Source: Candidatus Zixiibacteriota bacterium (GTDB lineage: Bacteria > Zixibacteria > MSB-5A5 > DSPP01). From it: a DNA stretch of 64,000 nt. Positions 24,597 to 32,276 of the stretch are shown piece after piece (position 1 is the stretch's first letter; each line of letters opens with the position of its first letter). Under the pieces are notes generated by a model. That model was given only the letters and a program-made list of their open reading frames with translations. It did no database searches and was not told where the DNA came from. Both the position numbers and the translations under genes were made by a program. The stretch lies in the NCBI GenBank assembly GCA_022614805.1, contig JAKEHY010000020.1:62001-126000 (forward strand). The letters are read 5' to 3'.

Positions 24597-26528
24597 ATGA
24601 AACGGAATTTAGTCCAAAAAATTATTGCCGCCCATTTGGTCGAAGGGGAAATGGTCCCCGGCAAGGAAGTGGCCATTAAAATCGACCAGACCTTGACCCA
24701 GGACGCCACCGGCACGATGGCCTATCTGCAGTTCGAGGCGATGGAGATTCCCAAGGTGAAAACCCGGCTTTCGGTTTCTTACGTGGACCACAATATGCTC
24801 CAGACCGGCTTTGAAAACGCCGACGACCACCGCTATTTGCAGAGCGTGGCGGCCCGCTACGGAATTTATTTTTCCAAGCCGGGCAACGGAATTTGCCATC
24901 AGGTGCATCTGGAACGCTTCGGCGCGCCGGGCGCGACCTTGCTCGGCTCCGATTCGCACACGCCCACTTCCGGCGGCATCGGCTCTTTGGCCATCGGCGC
25001 GGGGGGGCTGGACGTGGCGGTGGCGATGGCGGGCGGGCCGTTTTATATGACGATGCCAAAAATCGTGCGGGTGCAACTTTTGGGAAAACTGCGCCCCTGG
25101 GTGACCGCCAAGGATATAATTTTAGAGATGCTCCGCCGTTTGACGGTGAAGGGCGGGGTTGGCAAGATTTTTGAATATTCCGGGCCGGGGGTAAAATCCC
25201 TGACCGTGCCGGAGCGCGGAACGATTACCAATATGGGAGCCGAGCTGGGGGCGACGACTTCGATTTTCCCCGCCGACGAAAACACACTAACTTATCTCAA
25301 AGCCCAAAAACGTCCCAAGGGATTCAAGCCGCTCGCACCGGACGAGGGTGCGGAGTACGATGACGAAGTCGTCATCGATTTGAACCAGTTGGAACCGCTG
25401 ATTGCCCGGCCCCATTCGCCGGACAACGTGGTGCCGGTGAAGGAGGTGGAGGGAACCAAGGTGGACCAGGTCTGCATCGGCTCCTGCACCAATTCCTCCT
25501 TCCACGATTTGTCCGTGGCGGCCAAAATTTTGAAGGGTAAACGGATTTATCCCGGGCTGGATATGACCGTCACCCCCGGCTCCAAGCAGGTTTTTTACAA
25601 CGTCGACAAGTCCGGCGCGCTCTCCCTCTTGATTGCCGCCGGCGCGCGCATCTTGGAATCGGCCTGCGGCCCCTGCATCGGAATGGGCCAGGCACCCCCC
25701 TCCGGCGGGGTTTCGGTGCGCAGCTTCAACCGGAATTTTGAAGGCCGCTCCGGGACGAAAGACGCACAAGTCTATCTCTCCAGCCCGGAAACGGCGGTCG
25801 CCTGCGCCTTGAAAGGTGTGATTACCGACCCGCGCCGTTTGGGGAAGGGCTTCCGCACGCCTACCCCCAAAACGTTTGTGGTGGATGACCGGATGATTCT
25901 GCCGCGGGTCAAAAAACCGGACGGGGTGGAAATTTTGCGCGGGCCGAACATCAAGCCCTTGCCGACGCGCGGCCCGATGGAGGAAACGATAACGGGGGAG
26001 GTTTTAATCAAACTCGGGGACAACGTCACCACCGACCATATTATGCCGGCGGGGGCCAAGATTCTGCCTCTGCGCTCGAACATTCCCGCGATTTCAAAGT
26101 TTGTCTTTTTCCGCGTGGATGAAAAGTTTGTCGAGCGGGCCCAGCAAAAAGGGGGCGGGATGATTATCGGCGGCGACAACTACGGGCAGGGAAGCTCCCG
26201 CGAGCATGCCGCGCTGGCGCCGATGTATTTGGGCATCAAGCTGGTATTGGCCAAGTCGTTTGCCCGGATTCACTGGACGAACCTGATTAATTTCGGCATA
26301 CTTCCCCTGACCTTCGCCGACCCCGCCGACTACGATTGGCAAGAGCAGGGGGACAAGCTCGAAGTTTCCGGCCTGACCGAGTTTTTGTCCGACTCAACCG
26401 ACGTCATCGAAATCCGCAACGCCACCAAGCACAAAAATTTCAAAGCCAAGCACGGCTTTACCGGGCGGCAGAAAAAGATTCTTTTGGCCGGCGGGTTGTT
26501 GAATTTCACGAAGAGCCAGGCGGCGTAG
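24597..26528 (+). CDS. Aconitate hydratase, short (Aquifex-type) aconitase
   Basis: 643 residues from ATG 24597, preceded by AAAGGA at 24585-24590. The ATG at 24576 would lie at the predicted transcription start. Fe-S ligands appear in VCIGSCTNSS and SACGPCIGMGQ. GSDSHTPTSGGIGSLAIGAGG and the C-terminal swivel domain with GGDNYGQGSSREHAALAP and KSFARIHWTNLINFGILPL complete the active site. It interconverts citrate and isocitrate in the TCA cycle. The length is shorter than AcnA (about 890), matching the compact bacterial/mitochondrial-like group. Homoaconitase activity cannot be excluded. Confidence 0.9.
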   Translation: MKRNLVQKIIAAHLVEGEMVPGKEVAIKIDQTLTQDATGTMAYLQFEAMEIPKVKTRLSVSYVDHNMLQTGFENADDHRYLQSVAARYGIYFSKPGNGICHQVHLERFGAPGATLLGSDSHTPTSGGIGSLAIGAGGLDVAVAMAGGPFYMTMPKIVRVQLLGKLRPWVTAKDIILEMLRRLTVKGGVGKIFEYSGPGVKSLTVPERGTITNMGAELGATTSIFPADENTLTYLKAQKRPKGFKPLAPDEGAEYDDEVVIDLNQLEPLIARPHSPDNVVPVKEVEGTKVDQVCIGSCTNSSFHDLSVAAKILKGKRIYPGLDMTVTPGSKQVFYNVDKSGALSLLIAAGARILESACGPCIGMGQAPPSGGVSVRSFNRNFEGRSGTKDAQVYLSSPETAVACALKGVITDPRRLGKGFRTPTPKTFVVDDRMILPRVKKPDGVEILRGPNIKPLPTRGPMEETITGEVLIKLGDNVTTDHIMPAGAKILPLRSNIPAISKFVFFRVDEKFVERAQQKGGGMIIGGDNYGQGSSREHAALAPMYLGIKLVLAKSFARIHWTNLINFGILPLTFADPADYDWQEQGDKLEVSGLTEFLSDSTDVIEIRNATKHKNFKAKHGFTGRQKKILLAGGLLNFTKSQAA

Positions 26529-26636
26529 GGGAACACCTCACCCCTGACCCCTCTCCGCAAGGCAGAGAGGGGGATTGGCACATTGTAAGGGCGAGGCATG
26601 CCTCGCCCCTACGGGCAGGCACGGGGACCTGCCTCC
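26526..26636. repeat. REP-like cluster between aconitase and marR genes
   Basis: Three palindromic units lie in a row. The first (26526-26572) has CCCCTCTCC, a short loop and GAGAGGGG, with the flank CACCTCACCC, and is the inverse of the unit at 13127-13167. The second (26589-26608) is the perfect palindrome GGGCGAGGCATGCCTCGCCC followed by CTAC. The third has GGCAGG (26614-26619) and CCTGCC (26628-26633), followed by an A-run. The cluster starts at the aconitase stop codon. Confidence 0.7.
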
Positions 26637-26713
26637 GCAAAAAAATATGGAATTTGCCGGGCCGTCCCGCGCTCCACGCCATCGCAAAAGCCGTTGGTAA
26701 AAGGAACAAACAG

Positions 26714-26733
26714 GTGTATATTCACATTATAAC
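26714..26733 (+). promoter_or_regulatory. Putative MarR operator and -10 box of the marR gene
   Basis: GTGTATATTCAC (26714-26725) differs by one base from the perfect palindrome GTGTATATACAC at 27204-27215. Two bases later TATAAC (26728-26733) forms a -10 box. The same order and spacing recurs before the exporter gene. This suggests one dimeric regulator, most simply the MarR protein encoded here, controls both promoters. No clear -35 box is visible. Confidence 0.65.
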
Positions 26734-26747
26734 GTTCAGGAACCGGT

Positions 26748-27185
26748 ATGGATCGTAAAACCGCGAAAAAGCTCTCGGAGTGCACCTGCTTCAATTTGCG
26801 CAAGGCCTCGCGCGCCGTAACCCAAATGTATGAGGCGGCGCTGGAGCCGGCGGGGCTGCGAGCCCCCCAGTTCGGGATTCTTGCGGCCGTGGCCGCGACC
26901 AAGTCCGTGACCATAACCCGGCTGGCAGAAATCCTCGTGATGGACCGAACCACCCTGACCCGCAACCTGAAACCCTTGACCTCCCGGCGGCTGGTGAAAG
27001 TGCTTCCCGGCGCCGACCGGCGCTCGAAAAAAGTGGAGTTGACGAAAAAAGGCAGCGAGACACTTTTGCGGGCCGTCCCCCTGCACAAGGGGGCTCAAGC
27101 CCGGATTGAGTCCGGACTTGACGGACAGTGGCCGAATATGTTATCCGACCTCACCCGGCTCATCCGCGTGGCCCAAAAAAGCTGA
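26748..27185 (+). CDS. MarR-family transcriptional regulator
   Basis: 145 residues. The winged helix-turn-helix is plain: AALEPAGLRAPQFGILAAVA, ITRLAEILVMDRTTLTRNLKPLTSRRLVKVLPGADRRSKKVELTKKG, with the DRR wing. Two cysteines near the N-terminus (SECTCFNLRK) could be redox or ligand sensitive, as in OhrR-like proteins (inference). MarR dimers bind palindromes and release DNA on ligand binding or oxidation. Near-identical palindromes in its own promoter and before the exporter gene indicate autoregulation plus control of the RND-LolA fusion and barrel genes downstream. Confidence 0.93.
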   Translation: MDRKTAKKLSECTCFNLRKASRAVTQMYEAALEPAGLRAPQFGILAAVAATKSVTITRLAEILVMDRTTLTRNLKPLTSRRLVKVLPGADRRSKKVELTKKGSETLLRAVPLHKGAQARIESGLDGQWPNMLSDLTRLIRVAQKS

Positions 27186-27203
27186 AATTTTTTGGAACGA
27201 TAA

Positions 27204-27224
27204 GTGTATATACACGTATATAAT
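27204..27224 (+). promoter_or_regulatory. Putative MarR operator and -10 box of the exporter operon
   Basis: GTGTATATACAC (27204-27215) is a perfect 12-base palindrome. TATAAT (27219-27224) follows three bases later as a perfect -10 box. A -35 box is not evident. The operator lies in the promoter spacer, a classical position for steric repression. The element matches 11 of 12 bases of the site before marR. Confidence 0.7.
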
Positions 27225-27277
27225 CGATGAGCGGGGCGGCGGGCAAACGGCAAACCGCAGGAAAAAAGGAGAACGAA

Positions 27278-30200
27278 ATGCGGAAATATATTGAGTGGAT
27301 TATCAAACACCGAAAGCTGGTGATAGCCCTGACCGCCATCGTTACGGCCGGCCTGGTTTCCCAATTGAGAAATCTCACCGTCATAATCGACCCGGACAAA
27401 ACCCTTCCGCAAAACCATCCCAACGTGGCCACATCGCTGCGGATAGACACCTTGTTCGGCTCAAAATACACGGTTGTGGCGGGTGTGACGGCCAAGGAAG
27501 GGACGGTTTTCCAACCGGCCATTCTGGGAAAGGCCCTGCGCATCACAAAGAAGATTGTCAACTCCAAAGGCGTCATCAAAAACAACGTGGTGAGCATCGC
27601 CGCCCGAAAAGCCAAAAACATCGCCGGCAACGAGGAAGGCCTGGAAGTCAGGCCCTTGATGGAACGCGTTCCTGAAACGCCGGAGGAGATGGAGCGTCTG
27701 CGCGCCGCCATCCGTGCCAACCCGGTCTATTCAAACCTGATTATCTCCAAGGATGAAAAAACCCTGGTCATCGTGGCCGACTACACGACCGGCAGGGGCG
27801 GCTTCCGGTCGATTAATGAGACGGTGCGGGCGATTGCCGAGCCGGAGCAGGACCCTTCCGTCGAGATTACCTTCGGCGGCCAGCCCATGTTCTTGACCAT
27901 GCTCGAACGCTACTCGGACCGGATGCGCTTTCTCCTCCCGCTGGCCGTTTTGCTCATCGGACTCATTCACTTCGAAGCGTTTCGAACCCTGCAGGGGCTG
28001 GTCCTTCCCCTTGTCACGGCGCTTTTGGCCGTTTTTTGGGGATTGGGGCTGATGAGTTCGGCCGGCGTTCCCCTGGACGTCTTCAACGCCACCACCCCTA
28101 TTCTCATTTTGGCCATCGCTGCCGGCCACGCCGTGCAGATTTTAAAACGCTACTACGAGGAGTTTCACCGCATCCGCGCGGAGGGCGTTCTTAGCCCGAA
28201 GGAGGCCAACCGGGCGGCGGTGGTCGATTCCCTGGCAAAAATCGGCCCGGTGATGCTCGTCGCCGGACTGGTGGCGGCCTTGAGTTTCTTTTCGCTCGTG
28301 ATTTTTGAAATAAAAACCATTCAGACCTTCGGAATCTTTACCGGCTTCGGAATCTTGAGCGCCCTGGTATTGGAAATGACCTTCATTCCGGCCCTCCGGT
28401 CGCTTTTGAAACCCCCGGGAATTCGGGAGAGCGCCCGTGAGAAGGAAACCACGGTTTGGGACCGCATCTCGGGGGCTTTTGGAAGCTGGGTCGCGGGCGG
28501 CCGCCGCAAGGCCATCTACGGGGCCACCGTCGTCGTTCTTGCCCTTTTGGGCTTGGGCATCGGAAACGTCGTCGTGGACAACCGGCTTAAGGGATATTTT
28601 TCCCCCAATTTAAGCGTAAATGTCGATGACGACAAGCTGAACGACCGTATGGCCGGAACAAAATCCCTGTATGTTTTGGTCGAGGGCAGGCAAGAGGATG
28701 CCATCAAGGACCCAAAAGTACTCTCCGCGATGGAAGAAACGCAACAATTTTTGGAAAAAGATTCACTGGTGGGAAAGACCGTCTCCATCGTCGATTTTCT
28801 CAAACGCATCAACCAGTCGATGCACGCCGACCGGCCCGAGTATTACCGGCTCCCGGAGACGAAAGAGCTCACCGCCCAATACCTTTTGCTCTATTCCACT
28901 TCGGGGGAGCCCGGGGATTTTGACACCTACGTGGACTACGGATACCAAAACGCCGCCATCCGGGCCTTTCTCAAGTCCACGGGAACGGCTTACGCGACTA
29001 ACCTTGCGGAAAAGTTGCGTTCCTTTATGGCCAGGCGTTTCGGGGATGAAGTGGAAGTCAAAATCGGTGGACAGGCGATGAGCGAAGCCGCCTTGAACGA
29101 GGTTATGATTAAGGAGAAACTTTTGAACATCGTCCAGATTGCCGGCGTGGTTTTCCTCTTAAGCTCCCTTTTGTTCCGCTCGTTTTTGGCCGGGGCCCTG
29201 GTTTTGGTGCCCCTCGTGATGACGGTTTTGGCGAACTTCGGGATGATGGGCCTCTTGGGCATACCCCTGCAAATTTCGAACGCCGTCACCTCGGCTATGG
29301 CCATCGGCATCGGCGCCGACTACGCCATCTATCTGACCTACCGGATACGGGAGGAAATAAAAAAGGGCGGAGAGGAGAGGCAGGCCGTGCTGCGGGCTTT
29401 CGGCTCGGCCGGCAAAGCCATTCTTTTTGTCGCTTCGGCCGTCGCCGGCGGCTATGCCGTGCTGATGCTCTCCTTCGGATTCAAACTTCACTTCTGGCTG
29501 GGACTCCTCATCTGTTTGTCCATGGTGACCAGCGCGCTCTCGGCCCTCACGGTTTTTCCGAGTCTGCTTTTATCACTCCGGCCAAAGTTCATCTTTGGCA
29601 GCCAGGCGGCCCGCATCCCCAAAACGGTGGCCGAAGTAACCGCGGCGCTGCTTCTTTTCGCTTTCCTCCCCTTGCGGCAGGCGGGTGCCCAGACGGCCGC
29701 ACCTTCCGCCGAGGAAATCATGCAGAAAAATTTCGTGGCCACCAAACTGGACGACTCCTTTTCCGACGGCACCTTCCGGCTGATTAACAGCAAAGGGCAG
29801 GAACGGGTGCGGAAGACCATCGGCGCCACCAAGCTGCAAGCCAACGGCATCGACAATATGCGAATGACCCGGTTTATCTCCCCGCCCGACGTCAAGGGGA
29901 CCGTCTCGCTTTTGGTCGAACACTCCGAAAAGGACGACGACATCTGGATTTATCTTCCGGCCTTGAAGAAGGTGCGGCGGCTGGTCTCCTCCAACAAAAA
30001 AGACAGCTTCGTGGGGACCGATTTCTCCTACGGCGACGTCATCGGACACAAGGTGCGCGAGTGGAACCATAAAATCATCAAGGAGGAAACGGTCGATGGC
30101 CAGCCCTGCTACGTGATTGAATCCACCCCGAAAAACGACGATGTTCGCTCGAACAGCGGCTATTCGAAAAGAATCGGCTGGATCGGCAAGGAGAGCTTCG

Positions 30201-30430
30201 TGACCTTGAAATTTGAGTACTTCGACGAATCGGGAGACCTCTTGAAACAGGCCCGCTTCACCGACGTCCGGTTGATGGACCCGGTCAAAAAGCGTTACCA
30301 GCCGATGCGCCTCGAAGCCAAAAATGTCCAGACCGGCCACACCACCGTCATCCAGTTGGAGAACTTCAAACCGAATCAGGGAATCAAGGAGACCTATTTC
30401 ACGACCCGTTATATGGAAAAAGACCAATGA
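27278..30430 (+). CDS. RND/MMPL-family exporter fused to a LolA-like lipoprotein-sorting domain
   Basis: 1050 residues from ATG 27278, with AAGGAG at 27266-27271. An upstream in-frame ATG at 27227 lacks such a site. Residues 1-780 form a two-half RND permease: a membrane helix at 10-30, periplasmic loops, helix bundles around 220-390 and 620-770, and the second-half motif IGIGADYAIYLTYR. Residues 784-806 form a hydrophobic segment ending AGAQ that looks like a signal peptide. Residues 811-1050 are an outer-membrane lipoprotein-sorting (LolA-like) domain with MTRFISPPDVKGTVSLLVEH, DDIWIYLPALKKVRRL and FVGTDFSYGD. In relatives these are usually separate neighbouring genes. Probable role: moving lipids or lipoproteins across the envelope. 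Confidence 0.88.
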   Translation: MRKYIEWIIKHRKLVIALTAIVTAGLVSQLRNLTVIIDPDKTLPQNHPNVATSLRIDTLFGSKYTVVAGVTAKEGTVFQPAILGKALRITKKIVNSKGVIKNNVVSIAARKAKNIAGNEEGLEVRPLMERVPETPEEMERLRAAIRANPVYSNLIISKDEKTLVIVADYTTGRGGFRSINETVRAIAEPEQDPSVEITFGGQPMFLTMLERYSDRMRFLLPLAVLLIGLIHFEAFRTLQGLVLPLVTALLAVFWGLGLMSSAGVPLDVFNATTPILILAIAAGHAVQILKRYYEEFHRIRAEGVLSPKEANRAAVVDSLAKIGPVMLVAGLVAALSFFSLVIFEIKTIQTFGIFTGFGILSALVLEMTFIPALRSLLKPPGIRESAREKETTVWDRISGAFGSWVAGGRRKAIYGATVVVLALLGLGIGNVVVDNRLKGYFSPNLSVNVDDDKLNDRMAGTKSLYVLVEGRQEDAIKDPKVLSAMEETQQFLEKDSLVGKTVSIVDFLKRINQSMHADRPEYYRLPETKELTAQYLLLYSTSGEPGDFDTYVDYGYQNAAIRAFLKSTGTAYATNLAEKLRSFMARRFGDEVEVKIGGQAMSEAALNEVMIKEKLLNIVQIAGVVFLLSSLLFRSFLAGALVLVPLVMTVLANFGMMGLLGIPLQISNAVTSAMAIGIGADYAIYLTYRIREEIKKGGEERQAVLRAFGSAGKAILFVASAVAGGYAVLMLSFGFKLHFWLGLLICLSMVTSALSALTVFPSLLLSLRPKFIFGSQAARIPKTVAEVTAALLLFAFLPLRQAGAQTAAPSAEEIMQKNFVATKLDDSFSDGTFRLINSKGQERVRKTIGATKLQANGIDNMRMTRFISPPDVKGTVSLLVEHSEKDDDIWIYLPALKKVRRLVSSNKKDSFVGTDFSYGDVIGHKVREWNHKIIKEETVDGQPCYVIESTPKNDDVRSNSGYSKRIGWIGKESFVTLKFEYFDESGDLLKQARFTDVRLMDPVKKRYQPMRLEAKNVQTGHTTVIQLENFKPNQGIKETYFTTRYMEKDQ

Positions 30431-31742
30431 AAAAATTGGGGGCCTTCTTGATTGGGGTTTTTTTTTGGCCGGGGCCTCTTCGGCGCTTGCTCAAGAGCGT
30501 CCGATTGTCGATACGGACAGCTCCAAGCGCGACTCTTTGGGATTTGTCCGGCGCATGCTGAAAAACACGAGCGCCAACGCCTCCTTTCGCGGCGAGTTTT
30601 GGAGCTCCTCGAAGTCGCTGGACGACAAGGATGGTTTCGGCGTCGGCGCCGTCTGGTTGAAGGGGCAATCCACCTTCCCCGCCACCCCCCTTTCCCTTAA
30701 ATGGGAAGGCTGGGTGCAAAACCAGTCCCTCATCCGTTCCGGAACTATTGAAGCGGAGCTACGCGAAGGATACGTAAACCTGGATTTTGACAAGTTCAGC
30801 TACCGGGTGGGCCGACAAATAACGGTGTGGGGAAGGGCGGATGCCATCAACCCGACCGACAACGTCAGCAGCCGGGATTATTCGCTTATGGTGCCGGACG
30901 AAAACGACCAGCGCCGGGGAAATTTTTCCGCCAAGGCGGCCTATGCCTTCGGCGATTTTAATCTGATCGGTTTCTGGCTCCCCGAATTCAGGGAAAATGT
31001 GTTTCCCCTTCCGGCGCTGCCGGCTCCGATTGTTCTGACAAAACGGAAACCAAAAACGGAATGGAGCCAATGGGCCTTCAAAATTGAGCGGACGGGAGGG
31101 GCGGCGGACTGGTCTTTATCCTATTTTGACGGGCTGGATCGAAATCCCGACCTCACCGTGGAAGGAATAAGCAACTCCGCCGTCAAGTTGGCCCTGACCC
31201 ACCATCGAATCCGGGTAATAGGCGCGGATGCCGCCGCCCCGGCCGGCCGTTTTGGGCTGCGGGCGGAAGCGGCCTACGCGTTCACGGAGGATAACGAAGG
31301 CACGGACCCGCAAATCAAAAACCCATTCCTGTTTGTCGTTCTCGGGGGGGACCGAAGTTTTTTCCAATATCTCAACTTCAACCTTCAATACGTCTCCCGC
31401 ATCGTGATGAAGTATCAAGACCCGCGCCAGATTTCGGACCCGGCTACACGCGCGTTGGCGGTACAGGAAGCGCAGCTCACCCAGCAGCTGGACCAATTTC
31501 AGCACGGACTTTCAAACCGGGTGGGATACAAGTGGCTCCACGAGACTTTGGAAGCGGACCTATCCAGCCTGCTCTGGCTGGACGAAGGGGATTTCCTGCT
31601 TCGCCCCAAACTTATCTATGCCCTTACGGACCACTGGAAAGCGACCCTCGGCGCAGAACTGTACCGCGGGCCGGCGGAGGGTGTTTTCGGAAGACTGAAG
31701 CAAAACTCGACCGGCTTCGCCGCGCTCCGGTACGATTTGTGA
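30427..31742 (+). CDS. Outer-membrane beta-barrel protein, frameshifted in its signal peptide
   Basis: The natural start is ATG 30427, which overlaps the exporter stop (ATGA). It reads MKKLGAFLIGVFF and then runs into a nine-T tract (30458-30466), after which the frame is wrong. Adding one T, or removing two, joins it to LAGASSALAQ and the remaining barrel sequence, about 430 residues. The mature part has alternating strands (YRVGRQITVWGRADAINPTDN, GRFGLRAEAAYAFT) and ends in YDL without its usual final phenylalanine. The DUF1302/alginate-export-like layout fits the outer-membrane partner of the upstream fusion. Either phase variation or a homopolymer sequencing error explains the break. Confidence 0.75.
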
Positions 31743-32033
31743 CGGACATCCCACAACCGCCGAAACAGGACGATTGGTTTAAGTTTTTTGTGAAAATTAT
31801 TATTTTACAGCCGCTCCGTTCGCCATTGGAGCCGGGCCGCTGCTCGACAAAGAATAAATGCCGGGGCGGCATCCACGAAAAGGCCCAATCCCTCCTCACC
31901 AATCCCTGTCTTAAAACGGGTCCCTCAGGGGTTAATAAATAGAACCTTTCACGTACACTTTTCAACGTAAGTATCCGGACAAGGATGGAAGCGTTGTCTC
32001 CAAGCGACAACTGAATAGTTCCACCCTCAATTT
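31743..32033. other. Non-coding stretch with no recognisable gene
   Basis: This follows the barrel gene and precedes the ComM remnant. No frame has a plausible start, Shine-Dalgarno or family motif. It may contain further eroded ComM sequence, since VSKRQLNSS (about 31995-32020, another frame) is weakly reminiscent of the region before the preserved fragment. I cannot support more than that. Confidence 0.4.
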
Positions 32034-32254
32034 GCACTCAGACCGACTCAACTCGCCTGCAAGGAATCCGCCGCCGGGCAGGAGCTCTTGCGGGCGGCGA
32101 TGTCCTGCTTGTGGCTTTCGGCCCGGGCCTATGACCGTATTTTCAAAGTCGCCCGCACGATAGCCGATTTTGAAGGCAGCCCGAACATCAAAGATTCCCA
32201 TCTCTCTGAAGCGATACAATTTACCTCATGCTGGATCGAAATATCTGGATGTAA
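32034..32254 (+). pseudogene. Decayed C-terminal fragment of a ComM/YifB Mg-chelatase-like ATPase
   Basis: Reading from 32034 gives LRPTQLACKESAAGQELLRAAM, then LSARAYDRIFKVARTIADFEG, then SPNIKDSHLSEAIQ. This is the very conserved C-terminal domain of ComM/YifB. After AIQ the frame must shift: the continuation TAC at 32222 reads YLMLDRNIWM and stop at 32252-32254, matching the usual YRSLDR ending. No ATPase domain precedes it. ComM helps branch migration of incoming DNA in natural transformation. The fragment is convergent with the dockerin-protein gene starting 22 bases away. A gene remnant with at least one frameshift is the best reading. Confidence 0.75.
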
Positions 32255-32276
32255 GAAAAAGCTCATCCGGTCCGGT

